Positions 9,602 through 20,187 of a stretch of 64,000 bases of DNA are shown piece by piece. This stretch comes from Vitis vinifera (lineage: Eukaryota; Streptophyta; Magnoliopsida; Vitales; Vitaceae). The position numbers and the translations under genes were made by a program. The stretch is taken from positions 23,375,001 through 23,439,000 of the forward strand of contig NC_081817.1 of the NCBI RefSeq assembly GCF_030704535.1, given 5' to 3'. The notes below the pieces were generated by a model, which saw only the letters and a list, made by a program, of their open reading frames with translations, searched no databases and had not been told where the DNA came from. Positions within the stretch are counted from its first letter, which is position 1; each line of letters begins with the position of its first letter.

Positions 9602-12600
9602 ATGAAGGTTGTTGGAGAGGCTATTCTTTCTTCTGCCGTTGGATTGTTGTTTGATAAGCTGGGCTCGTCTGAGTTGCTCAAGTTTGCTCGCCAAGAGAAT
9701 GTCTTTGCTGAACTCGAAAACTGGAGGAACGAACTGTTGCTTATCGATGAAGTGCTGGATGACGCGGAAGAGAAGCAGATTACAAGAAAGTCCGTGGAAA
9801 AATGGCTGCGTGATCTCAGAGACTTGGCCTACGATATGGAAGACGTACTGGATGAGTTTGCCACCGAGATGTTGCGGCGCAAGTTGATGGCAGAACGTCC
9901 TCAGGTGTCTACCACAAGTAAGGTACAGAACCTCATCTCCCTCATCTCAACTTTCCTTTCTAGTTTCATTCCTCTTGGTGGTGTTAATTTTAAAGTGGAG
10001 ATGGGGTCCAAGATTAATGAAATCAGTAGACGGTTGGACGATATTTCAACTCGGCAAGCTAAACTGGGTTTGAAATTGGAGCTTGGGGTTGGGCAATGTG
10101 GGGAGACGTTTGCATCTGGAGGAAGAGCTTCTCCTTGGCAACGGCCACCCACGACATCTTTGATTAATGAACCTGTTCAAGGCAGGGATAAAGATAAGAA
10201 GGATATTATTGATTTGCTGTTGAAGGATGAAGCAGGGGAAGACAACTTTCGTGTACTTCCCATTGTTGGTATTGGAGGGACCGGCAAGACTACACTTGCC
10301 CAGCTCATTTGCCAGGATGAAGCTGTAATGAAGCTTTTTGACCCCATAGCTTGGGTTTGCATATCAGAGGAAAGGGATGTGGCGAAAATATCAAAAGCAG
10401 TTCTCCATGCTGTTTCTCCTAATCAAAATATAGATCTTATGGACTTCAATATAGTTCAACATAGCTTGGGAGAGATATTGACTCAAAAAAGGTTTTTACT
10501 AGTTTTAGACGACGTGTGGAACATAAACAGCTATGAGCAATGGAATAGTTTGCAGATCCCATTGAATTGTGGAGAAAAAGGAAGTAAGATCATAATAACA
10601 ACACGTAATGCAAATGTTGCAAGATCAATGGGGGCATATGATCGCTGCTACAATCTCCGCCCTTTATCTAATGATGATTGTTGGTCTGTGTTTGTAAGGC
10701 ACGCTTGTGAAGATGAAAATATTGATGTACGGAAAAAGTTGGAAACAATACATCCAAAAGTTACAAGTTGTTGCGGGGGTTTACCCTTAGCAGCAAGGGT
10801 GCTCGGTGGCCTTGTACGCTCTAAACTACATGATCACAAATGGGAAGATATATTGAATAACGAAATTTGGAGATTACCAAGTCAAAGGCGAGTGTTAAGA
10901 TTAAGCTACTATCATTTGCCTTCTCATTTAAAGAGATGTTTTTCTTACTGTGCATTATTTCCCAAGGATTATGAATTTGAGAAGAAGGAACTAGTCTTGT
11001 TATGGATGGCTGAAGGCTTAATTCACCAATCAGAAGGAGATGAGCTTCAAATGGAAGATTTAGGTGCTAATTATTTTGATGAAATGTTATCAAGGTCATT
11101 TTTTCAGCCATCGAGTAATAACAAGTCAAACTTCATTATGCATGGCCTAATTCATGATCTAGCTAGAGATATTGCAAAAGAAATATGTTTTAGTTTGAAG
11201 AAGGATGAGATGAAGAATAACAAGCTACATATAATTTCTGGAAGGACTCGTCATGCATCATTCATTCGTAGTGAGAAAGATGTGCTTAAAAGCTTTCAAG
11301 TACTTAACAGAACGGAGCATTTAAGAACATTTGTGGCATTGCCGATCAATATAAATGATCAGAAATTCTACTTAACTACTAAGGTTTTTCATGACTTGTT
11401 GCAAAAGTTGAGACATTTGAGGGTGCTCTCCTTGAGCGGTTATGAGATAACTGAGTTACCAGATTGGATTGGTGATTTAAAACTCTTGCGATATCTTAAC
11501 TTGTCTCATACTGCAATCAAATGGTTGCCTGAATCAGCGAGTTGTCTCTACAATCTACAAGCGTTGATATTATGCAATTGTATAAATCTTACTAAGTTGC
11601 CTGTGAATATTGGGAATGTGATTAACCTTCGCCATCTTGATATCAGTGGCTCAATTCAACTAAAAGAGATGCCTTCACGGTTAGGTGACTTGATAAATTT
11701 GCAAACATTGTCCAAGTTTATTGTGGGCAAACATAAAAGATCAGGAATAAACGAATTGAAGAGCTTGTTGAATCTTAGAGGAAAGCTGTTTATTTCAGGG
11801 TTGCACAATATTGTGAATATAAGGGACGTAAAGGAAGTCAACTTAAAAGGGAGGCATAACATTGAAGAGCTAACAATGGAATGGAGCAGCGATTTTGAAG
11901 ATTCAAGAAATGAAACTAATGAATTGGCGGTCTTCAAGTTACTACAACCTCATGAAAGTTTGAAAAAGCTTGTTGTTGTGTGTTATGGTGGACTAACCTT
12001 CCCAAATTGGTTAGGAGATCATTCATTCACAAAAATAGAGCACCTGAGTCTCAAAAGTTGCAAAAAACTCACACGGCTACCACCGCTTGGGAGATTACCT
12101 CTACTCAAGGAGTTGCACATTGAAGGGATGGATGAAATTACATGCATAGGTGATGAGTTCTATGGGGAGATTGTGAAACCTTTCCCATCTTTGGAGTCTT
12201 TGGAGTTTGATAATATGTCAAAATGGAAAGACTGGGAGGAAAGCGAAGCATTATTTCCTTGCCTCCGAAAGCTTACAATAAAAAAATGTCCAGAACTGGT
12301 TAACTTGCCGAGTCAGTTGCTTTCCATTGTGAAGAAGCTTCATATTGATGAATGCCAAAAATTGGAAGTGAATAAATACAACAGGGGGTTGTTAGAAGGT
12401 TGTGTTGTTGATGTGCCTTCACTCACCCAGTTTTACATTGGGGGGACTTCAAGGTTAAGTTGTTTATGGGAAGCGATCGCTCCATCTTTAACAGCTCTAA
12501 AAACTTTGCAGATTAATCAATGTGATGATCAGCTGGCATGTTTGGGGAAGCATGGATCTGGACTGAAAAGGCTTGGTCGTCTTCGAAATTTAGAGATCAC

Positions 12601-13678
12601 CAGTTGCAATGGAGTTGAATCCTTGGAAGGGCAAAGACTGCCTCGCAATCTTAAATATTTGATTGTGGAAGGGTGTCCCAACCTAAAGAAGCTGCCAAAT
12701 GAATTAGGAAGCCTCACATTTCTTTTAAGGTTGAGAATTGAGAATTGCTCGAAACTTGTGTCATTCCCAGAGGCTAGTTTCCCACCAATGGTAAGAGCTC
12801 TTAAGGTGACAAATTGTGAGGGTCTCAAGTCACTGCCCCATAGAATGATGAATTACAGCTGTGTCCTTGAGTACTTGGAGATTAAAGGTTGCCCATCTCT
12901 TATTAGCTTTCCAAAAGGCAGGCTTCCCTTCACCCTTAAGCAGCTGCACATTCAAGAATGTGAAAAACTAGAGTCTCTGCCTGAGGGAATAATGCAGCAA
13001 CCTTCAATTGGCAGCAGCAACACTGGTGGCCTTAAAGTATTGTCTATATGGGGATGTTCATCTCTCAAGTCCATTCCAAGAGGTGAGTTTCCCCCCACCC
13101 TTGAGACACTTTCGTTTTGGAAATGCGAGCAATTGGAGTCAATTCCAGGGAAGATGTTGCAAAATCTCACATCTCTTCATTTGCTCAACATATGTAATTG
13201 TCCAGAGCTGGTATCCTCCACGGAAGCATTTTTGACCTCCAACCTTAAATTACTTGCTATTTCAGAATGCCAGAATATGAAGAGACCTCTATCTGAGTGG
13301 GGCCTTTACACACTCACCTCTCTTACACACTTCATGATCTGTGGTCCATTTCCAGATGTGATTTCTTTTTCAGATGATGAGACTCAGCTTTTTCTTCCTA
13401 CATCTCTCCAGGATCTTCATATAATTAATTTCCAGAACTTGAAATCCATAGCCTCCATGGGACTCCAAAGCCTCGTCTCTCTGGAAACTCTTGTGTTGGA
13501 GAACTGTCCTAAGCTCGAGTCTGTTGTACCAAACGAAGGACTGCCACCCACGCTTGCAGGGCTTCAAATCAAGGATTGTCCTATTCTAAAGCAGAGGTGC
13601 ATCAAAGACAAAGGAAAAGATTGGCTCAAGATTGCCCAGATCCCCAAAGTTGTAATAGATGAAATTACACAACAATAA
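9602..13678 (+). CDS. NLR1: CC-NB-ARC-LRR immune receptor, RPP13-like 1 type, MHG variant
   Basis: 1358-residue, single-exon intracellular immune receptor of the non-TIR class; such proteins sense pathogen effectors and trigger cell death. Order: Rx-type coiled-coil (about 1-150, with MEDVLDEF), NB-ARC with P-loop GIGGTGKTT (223-231), kinase-2 LLVLDDVW (299-306), RNBS-B GSKIIITTR, GLPL (393-396) and RNBS-D CFSYCALFPKDYEF. An irregular LRR domain runs from about 570 to near the end. The MHD motif is MHG (513-515; Gly codon 11144-11146). Relative to NLR2 it lacks four residues before VLRLSY. The open frame extends upstream to 9431, but I chose 9602 because MKVVGEAILSS aligns with the starts of NLR2 and NLR3. 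The TAA stop abuts a GGTAAGC donor-like site. The specificity is unknown. Confidence 0.93.
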   Translation: MKVVGEAILSSAVGLLFDKLGSSELLKFARQENVFAELENWRNELLLIDEVLDDAEEKQITRKSVEKWLRDLRDLAYDMEDVLDEFATEMLRRKLMAERPQVSTTSKVQNLISLISTFLSSFIPLGGVNFKVEMGSKINEISRRLDDISTRQAKLGLKLELGVGQCGETFASGGRASPWQRPPTTSLINEPVQGRDKDKKDIIDLLLKDEAGEDNFRVLPIVGIGGTGKTTLAQLICQDEAVMKLFDPIAWVCISEERDVAKISKAVLHAVSPNQNIDLMDFNIVQHSLGEILTQKRFLLVLDDVWNINSYEQWNSLQIPLNCGEKGSKIIITTRNANVARSMGAYDRCYNLRPLSNDDCWSVFVRHACEDENIDVRKKLETIHPKVTSCCGGLPLAARVLGGLVRSKLHDHKWEDILNNEIWRLPSQRRVLRLSYYHLPSHLKRCFSYCALFPKDYEFEKKELVLLWMAEGLIHQSEGDELQMEDLGANYFDEMLSRSFFQPSSNNKSNFIMHGLIHDLARDIAKEICFSLKKDEMKNNKLHIISGRTRHASFIRSEKDVLKSFQVLNRTEHLRTFVALPININDQKFYLTTKVFHDLLQKLRHLRVLSLSGYEITELPDWIGDLKLLRYLNLSHTAIKWLPESASCLYNLQALILCNCINLTKLPVNIGNVINLRHLDISGSIQLKEMPSRLGDLINLQTLSKFIVGKHKRSGINELKSLLNLRGKLFISGLHNIVNIRDVKEVNLKGRHNIEELTMEWSSDFEDSRNETNELAVFKLLQPHESLKKLVVVCYGGLTFPNWLGDHSFTKIEHLSLKSCKKLTRLPPLGRLPLLKELHIEGMDEITCIGDEFYGEIVKPFPSLESLEFDNMSKWKDWEESEALFPCLRKLTIKKCPELVNLPSQLLSIVKKLHIDECQKLEVNKYNRGLLEGCVVDVPSLTQFYIGGTSRLSCLWEAIAPSLTALKTLQINQCDDQLACLGKHGSGLKRLGRLRNLEITSCNGVESLEGQRLPRNLKYLIVEGCPNLKKLPNELGSLTFLLRLRIENCSKLVSFPEASFPPMVRALKVTNCEGLKSLPHRMMNYSCVLEYLEIKGCPSLISFPKGRLPFTLKQLHIQECEKLESLPEGIMQQPSIGSSNTGGLKVLSIWGCSSLKSIPRGEFPPTLETLSFWKCEQLESIPGKMLQNLTSLHLLNICNCPELVSSTEAFLTSNLKLLAISECQNMKRPLSEWGLYTLTSLTHFMICGPFPDVISFSDDETQLFLPTSLQDLHIINFQNLKSIASMGLQSLVSLETLVLENCPKLESVVPNEGLPPTLAGLQIKDCPILKQRCIKDKGKDWLKIAQIPKVVIDEITQQ

Positions 13679-14640
13679 GGTAAGCCCGATTCACAGCACT
13701 CACTCCTAGTATCTGTTCACAGAAGTATAAGCATCGATCATAAGTTCCTCTTTATATTCAATGAGGTACACTTATTCATGCTTTTCTCTTGAAATTCAAT
13801 CATTACTTTATTCATAGAATTCTCCAATGCACATGTAGGTTGAAAAAACAGAATAAGATGCACATGTGGATAACTTTTCTCTTTTGCTTTGGCTTTTGAG
13901 AAGGTTTATTTTTTGGAAAGAGTAGATCAAATTTGTTTGTATTTCTTAATTCATCTTGCTAATATGTGATGGTTACATTGATTGTGTTTCAGTTCATCAA
14001 CATCTTCCATTCATGTCTGAATTGAGTCTCAATGCACCCCATGGAATGTTGCTATTGAGCTACTTCAGAATAAAGATTTTCCATGAATATGGAAAAGAGA
14101 GTGATGCAGAACCAGTATATAAAAGTACTATTGCTGAAGAAAGGGCTGCCTGCAACTTCTAAAACTATCCATGAGGAACTATCCTATCTGGATACAGTGA
14201 TTCAATGAGAAATGGAAAGATTGCCCTATTTCCACATTCCCTCTATGCTGATAGATGGCTCACTTGTCCATGAAGAAACTTCAGACTGGACATCTTTTCA
14301 CTAGAAGATAAGAACAGAGACTATCACATCCCCCATGCCATTCTCATTCAGGTATGTTCATTCATAACATGTTATTCTTACTTTCTATTATCAATACTGA
14401 TCTCATTTTTCTTTTAAGTAATTCAATTTTGTGCCACAAATGTAGGACTAAAATGGGAAAAAGATGCAAATCAGATACAAAATGTCATAACCATAAATGC
14501 AGCCAGCCAACTAGCATGGGAGGTGTAGCTTACACCACCTACAGGGTACTTAACTCTGTAAAAGTTTCATCTTTAACTGTTGGCTGTCCAGGTCTGTTGT
14601 CCTTTTCGTATGATAATTGTTTGCCTTTTCCTATGACCTC
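13679..14640 (+). other. NLR1 3' region with spliced-3'-UTR-like exon blocks
   Basis: Directly after the stop comes GGTAAGC, a good splice donor. An exon-like block E-C follows at 13993-14351 (acceptor GTTTCAG, donor CAG/GTATGT), then E-D from 14446 (acceptor AAATGTAG before GACTAAAATGG). The same blocks with the same boundaries recur behind NLR2, NLR3 and the LRR relics. Compared with those copies, NLR1 has lost block E-A and most of E-B: its first-intron sequence joins the E-B tail at about 13720, and the E-B donor AATGAG/GTACAC is at about 13766. No conserved reading frame is evident, so I treat these as non-coding 3' UTR exons. Confidence 0.55.
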
Positions 14641-15135
14641 AACTTCTCTCCGCAACCAAAAACTCCCAAATCTGGATTTCAAGGCAAACTTTTGGCCTTG
14701 AAATGTTTGAACGTATGGGGATGTTCATCTCTCAAGCCCATTCCAATTAGTGAGTTTCCCTCCACCGTTGGCATATTTTTGATTTGCAAAATCTCACGTA
14801 TCTTCATTTCCAGATGTGATTTGTTTTTCAGATGATAGTACTGAGCTTTTTCTTCCCACATCTCTCAGCCATCTTCGCATAATTGATTTCCAAAACTTGA
14901 AATCCATAGCCTCTATGGGACTCAAGAGCGTTGTCTCTCTGGAAACTCTTGTGTTGAAGGACTGCTCTAGGCTCGGGTCTGTTGCAACAAAGGAGAGCTG
15001 CCACCCACGCTTGAAGAGCTTCAAATCAAGGATTTTCCTATTCTAAAGAAGAGGTGCCTCAAAGAAGAAGGAAAGGATTGGCTCATAATTGCCTACGTCC
15101 CCAATGTCCTAATAGATGAAATTATACAACAATAA
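14640..15135 (+). pseudogene. LRR relic A (NLR 3' end, internally deleted)
   Basis: From about 14694 it reads LKCLNVWGCSSLKPIP, then an internal deletion joins this to FSDDSTELFLPTSLSHL and LKSIASMGLKSVVSLETLVL, matching the last ~150 residues of NLR1-3. A one-base frame shift near 15000 (GGAGAGCTGCCACC where NLR1 has GGACTGCCACC and NLR3 has GGAAGGGCTACCACC) is followed by KKRCLKEEGKDWL and the family C-terminus LIDEIIQQ, with a stop at 15133-15135. There is no CC or NB-ARC. The stop is followed by GGTAAGC, as in NLR1. Clearly a pseudogene, though it may be transcribed. Confidence 0.85.
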
Positions 15136-16984
15136 GGTAAGCCCCATTCACAACACCCACTCCTCCTTTATCTGCTCAGATACCAGCTTCAATTCTTCAA
15201 GGTATTGTAATTCCAGCTTCAATTTTTTATACAACTGCAATTTTTTCAGATTTTATTACATGAAGCATAACTATGATGATCATTTTTCCAATTTATCCTA
15301 CATTAACCCATTTTTTTTCATGGAAGATAGCCACCATCTTATGCCTTGCCATATGCGCAACAATGTACTTGGGCACAAGTAGATTTCATCTTAACAATTC
15401 TTTTCTGGTTAAATACTTATTGCAGAGCACATGTCTTTAGAGAATCTGATTTTGTCACTTCTGTCTATTTGCTCTCTTTTTTTTCTACTTGCACTTAAAA
15501 AAAATTACATTTACTGATGATTCATTTCCCTATTTTAATTTTAATAGTAATGATCGTTTTAAAATCGTCTTCTTGACTTGTAATATATTCTCCAAGAACT
15601 TGCAAGATTAGGGCCTGGCACCAGGCTTGGCCTCTCACACTGCTGAATTTCCTACACCTCCAGCAAATGTGGAAGCCCCTTTTAATTATGGTAACCTGGA
15701 GAAAGCTGTCAACAAGGCAGCATCATCTAACATTTCTGGAAGATATGAAAATGTTGCTCTGCATCAAGGACAAAAATCGACACGCGTAAGACTTGATATC
15801 TTGCTCATTGTCTTCCAAAATATTTGTGTTTCCTAGATACAGGATAGATTGTTTCTACAATATGCCGCATCCTTTTGTAAAAATAGATGACTGAATCATC
15901 TTTTAAAGAATCCTGGTTTCTATTTGCTAAAGTACAAGCATTGATCATACTTTCCTCTTTGTGTTCAATGAGGTACACATGGATACTTTTCTCCTGTATT
16001 ATTCATAGAATTCTCCATGTACCTGTTGGTTGAAAAAGCAAAGAAAGATGCAAATGTGGTAATCCGATGCATGCTTTTCTTGTTTATCATTGTTTTTTAG
16101 AAAGGTTTATTTATTAGGAAAAGTATGTTAAACATGTTCTTATCATTCTTAATTCATCTTGCTGATATGTGATGGTAAAATTGATTGTTTTTCAGTTCAT
16201 CAAGATCTGTATCCCTGTTCATGTCTCAATGCACCCATTGGAATGTTGCTATTGTGCTAGTTCAGAATAGGGAAAAGATAGAAATGCAAGACTGGTTCCA
16301 GTGCCATGGATCAAGAAATGTGTCAAGTTTCAATCCTTTTGCTGAAGAAAGGGCTCCTGATAGTTCTAAAACTATTCATGAGGAACTGTCCTATCTGGGA
16401 ACACAGTGATTAAAGGAGAAATGGAAAGATTGCTTGCCCCATTTCTACATTCCCTGTATGCTGACAGGTGGCTCACTTGTCCACCAAGAAACTTCAGAAT
16501 GAATTATCTTTTCACTAGAAAACAAGAACAGAGACTACCGCATCCCCGTGCTCTTTTCAATCAGGTATGTTCATTTATAACATGTAATTCTTACTTTATA
16601 TTATCAATGCCAGTCTCGTTTTTCTTATATTATTTCAATTTTGTGCCTCAAATGTAGCACTAAAATGGGAAAAGAAGCACACCAAATCCAAAATTTCAAA
16701 AACCGTAAATGCAGCCTACTAGCATGGAGAGAGGTCACTTTATTTTTAGGGTGTACCTGCAGGAAAAGGGGCTGATGTAGATAAAAGAAAAATCCCTGGT
16801 CATTGCTGCAGCTTATCAGTATCTGCATGGGTAAAGTATTCTGAGCATGAAGTTTTCTCTTCAGTAAAAGGCGCTATGCTAAATTTTGGGGGTGGCACAT
16901 GAATACAGTTTCCAAAATCAGGTCTTAGAGAAGTTTTGAAAGCCCAAATAAGTTCATTTCAAAATTTGATTCTCTCTAAGATTA
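15136..16984 (+). other. 3'-UTR-like exon module behind relic A
   Basis: This is another copy of the repeated non-coding module. Block E-B lies at about 15630-15970 (begins GCTTGGCCTCTCACACTGC, ends TTCAATGAG/GTACAC). Block E-C is at about 16195-16565 (acceptor TTTTTCAG, ends CAATCAG/GTATGT). Block E-D follows at about 16658 (acceptor AAATGTAG). The end, about 16755-16980, carries the GTACCTGCAGGAAAAGG to CAGCTTATCAGTATCTG block that is also found at about 26330, 28160, 43125 and 43935. No convincing coding frame persists. Confidence 0.55.
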
Positions 16985-17388
16985 TTGGATTCATGTCCAG
17001 GGAAGATGTTGCAAAATCTCACTTCTCTTCATTTTCTGAACATATGTAATTGTCCAGAAGTAGTGTCCTCACCAAAAGTGTTTTTGACCCCCAACCTTAA
17101 ATTCCTTGTGATTTCAGAATGCCAGAATATGAAGAGGCCTCCATCAGAGTGGGGGGCCTTCTCACACCCACCTCTCTTACAGAATTCATCTCTCTGGAAA
17201 CTCGTGTTGAAGGACTGCTCTAGGCTCGGGTCTGTTGCAACAAAGGAGAGCTGCCACCCACGCTTGCAGAGCTTCAAATCAAGGATTGTCCAATTCTAAA
17301 GATGAGGTGCCTCAAAGAAAAAGGAAAGGATTGGCTCAAGATTGCCTACATCTCCAATGTTCTAATAGATGAAATTATACAACAATAA
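16985..17388 (+). pseudogene. LRR relic B (NLR 3' end)
   Basis: It reads GKMLQNLTSLHFLNICNCPE, VFLTPNLKFLVISECQNMKR and PPSEWG, then an internal deletion leads to LVLKDCSRLGSVATKE. After that it shows the same GGAGAGCTGCCACC frame shift as relic A, then MRCLKEKGKDWLKIAY and the terminal LIDEIIQQ with a stop at 17386-17388. GGTAAGC follows the stop. It corresponds to the last ~200 residues of NLR1-3. The shared lesion indicates that relics A and B descend from one already broken copy or have exchanged sequence since. Confidence 0.85.
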
Positions 17389-18735
17389 GGTAAGCCACAT
17401 TCACAACACTCACTCCTCCTTTATCTGCTCAGATACTAGCTTCAATTCTTCAAGTAATTGAAATTTCAGCTTCAAATTTTCATTAACTACTATTTTTTCA
17501 GATTTTATTTTATGGAGAGATAGCTATGATGATCAGTTTTCCAATTTATCTTCCATGGACTTTTAAATCATGGAAGATAGCTACCATCTTATGCCTTGCC
17601 ATCTGTGCAACAATGTATATGGGTACAAGTGGATTTCTTGTTAACAATTTTTTTTTTTATGGTTAAATAATTAAAATGAAATTCTTTTGATTTTATTGAT
17701 CATTCTTCCTGATTATTTTGCCCACATAAAGGGATTTGGGTTTCATATTGCACAGTACATGTCTTGACTAAATCTAGTGTTGGCACTTACTGGCACTTAA
17801 AAATGGTTACATTTATCGATCATTCATTTTCCTATTTTAATATTAGTAGTAATGATCTTTTTACAATCCATCTTCTTGACGTGTGATATATTCTTCAAGC
17901 ACATGCAAGATTAGGCTCAGCACCAGGCTTGTCCTCTCACCCTTCTCAATTTCCTACTCCAGCAAATGTGACAGCAAATGAGAAGCTGTCAACAAGTCTG
18001 CATGGTCTCAGGGGATTGGTTTATCATTGTTGCTCTGCATCAAGGACCACAATCGACACTTGCAAGACTTGATATCTTGCTCATTCTCTTCCACAATATG
18101 TGTGCTTCCAAGATAAAGGATAGATTGTTCGCAAAAGTACCAGCTTTGATCGTACTTTCCTCTTCATCTTCAATGAGGTACACATGCATATTTTTCTCTT
18201 ATATTATTCATAGAATTATTCCAATGTACATTTTGGTGGAAAAAACAGAAAAAGATGCATATGTGGGAATCCAATGCATGCTCTTCTAAATTTGTTCTTA
18301 TTATTCTTAATTCATCTTGCTGATATGTGATGGTTAAATTGATTGTGTTCCAGTTCATCAAGATCTGTATCCCCATTCATGTCTCGATCTCAGTCCACCA
18401 GTGGGAATGTTGCTATTTTGCCAGTTCAGAATAAATATTTGCCATGAATAGGGAAAAAATAGAATTCCAAGACCGGTTAAAGTGCTATGGATCAACGGAG
18501 AGCTGCCTGCAAATTCTGAAACTGTCTATGAGGGACTATCCTATCTGTGGAAACTCAGTGATTCAAGGAGAAATAGAAGGATTGCCCTATTTCTACATTC
18601 CCTGTATGCTGATAGATAATGTTTCAATTTTTGGACTGATTGGAACTCGTGCTTAAATGGTGAATGACTATGTAATCGACACTGTGAATTGAATGTCATT
18701 GTTCATTGCATGTTTGGATATAATGACTCTAGTTT
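17389..18735 (+). other. 3'-UTR-like exon module behind relic B, with likely transcript end
   Basis: Block E-B begins near 17926 (GCTTGTCCTCTCACCCTTC) and ends at about 18178 with TTCAATGAG/GTACAC. Block E-C begins at about 18354 after GTGTTCCAG. The tail at about 18635-18715 (CTGATTGGAACTCGTGC to GTGAATTGAATGTCATTG) is shared with 47895-47965 and may be the end of the ancestral transcript. A separate E-D block is not obvious here. Confidence 0.5.
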
Positions 18736-18774
18736 GTTTCTTAGGAAAATGTTAAAATCTTACTGTTCCTTTCT

Positions 18775-20187
18775 CCCTTTGCAATGGATTTACGGACCTG
18801 TCTTTTCTGTTTCTTTTCCTTTTCCCATTTTTTTCTCTTCTTTCTATGCTGCAGCCTGCATGCAAGGCCAACCAGTAATCATATTGTCTTTGGTGGGGTG
18901 GGTGGCAAAAGTTGATATTATGGTGTGTTTGAATTTGTAGCTTGTTAGAAGTAGGAAATAATAGAAGTGTGCTCGACTCAAATATCATCCGTTTAATAAT
19001 GAGATGATCCGATACAATATCATGATATCATGCAATTAATAAATAAATAAAGTGAAATTATGTATAAATTGAATAATACGATTTTATCCCATTAAATCAT
19101 TAATATGATACGATTCATTTAACTTGTTAAATAAACAAATTAAGTTATATTATATATGGACTGACACGATAACATGTTAATATCATTGTAATTCATCAAG
19201 CTGTTAACATGATTTTGACTCATTAACATTATTCTAAGCCATTAAATTTGTTTACATGATTATAATCAATTTAATCAGTTTAAAATTTTAAAATATTTTT
19301 CAATTGCTTTAATTTTTAAGATTATTTTTAAAAATTTTAATGAACTTAATTATTTAATATCAATTATAATACATTTATAATATAATTTTTTTTTATGATT
19401 TTATATATGTTTTAATTATAAAATATTTTTAATCTTTATATATATAGATATATATTGCTTAGTTGATAATTTAATTTTTTAAAAGTATATGATTAATAAA
19501 TTTATATAGGTTAAAAGTGTCAATTTGGCACAATGAACTGGTTGAACAATCAAATATAAATACGACTTATTTATTAAACAAGTTATACTTTTTGACATGG
19601 TTATGATAAAAACAAGTCCTAAAGTTCCCGTTATTTTCAAATCATGCTATTGTGGCGTGTCCAAATTATCCCTTTTTTAATTATTTTTATTTTTAAAACT
19701 AGTTCATGCATGTTGTTCATATAAGTCACCAATTATTAGATTTATTCTTGCCGTGAGAGGTATCTTTCATTCAACCACACTTATAGTAAATCAAATTTAT
19801 TTAAATACAATGGAAGGGACTATAACGAAAAATTAACAAAAAAATAAAATAAAAGATGGTTAGATGATGTCTTGGAAGTATTTCCCTTCCTCTAAACACA
19901 AGAAATCATTGTTCTAAAATCTAATCTTCAGGTCTCAGCAGATACATGCATCAATAATCTTTTACAAGTAGACCCACCACCATCAATTATTTTTCCTTTT
20001 TCTCACACTACTCCAGTAATGTTACCTAAAGTTTGCCAGCTGCCCCATGCATGACCCCGTTGTCACTTTTCCCCTTGTTTTAATCGGTTATCCCTATCAT
20101 ATTTTTCTTTGGCAGCTGCTCAAGTCTTCACTTGTTTCCATCTCGCTAATCTCTACTGCCCTGCCCTTTGCTTTCTTGATACAAACA
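18775..20187 (+). promoter_or_regulatory. Upstream region of NLR2
   Basis: 18788-19350 is clearly paralogous to the NLR1 upstream region (shared GATTTACGGACCTG, pyrimidine tract, and the ATAATAGAAGTG to CTCGACTCAAATAT stretch). 19390-19800 is AT-rich with no gene. 19800-20100 holds the proximal block shared with NLR1 and partly with NLR3: AAATCTAATCTTCAGGTCTC, then TAGACCCACCACCATCAATT and a CT-rich tract. A W-box core TTGACT lies at 19215-19220. The open frame of the gene extends back to 20047, but that part lacks the conserved family start. Confidence 0.5.

Noticed and set aside
10260..10290. miR482/2118 target site in the P-loop coding sequence
   Set aside because: Compared with the general miR482 complement from memory, the NLR1-3 P-loop codons show about seven mismatches, so I cannot support a target without a proper target search and degradome data.
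13956..14162. Open frame of 68 codons downstream of NLR1
   Set aside because: It falls across a predicted 3' UTR exon boundary, and the frame is not kept in the homologous blocks at 16.2, 25.4 or 42.2 kb.
20047..20187. Alternative upstream start for NLR2
   Set aside because: Same reason: the sequence upstream of 20188 aligns with NLR1 as leader DNA with many amino-acid changes, while the conserved protein starts at MEVVGQAILSS.
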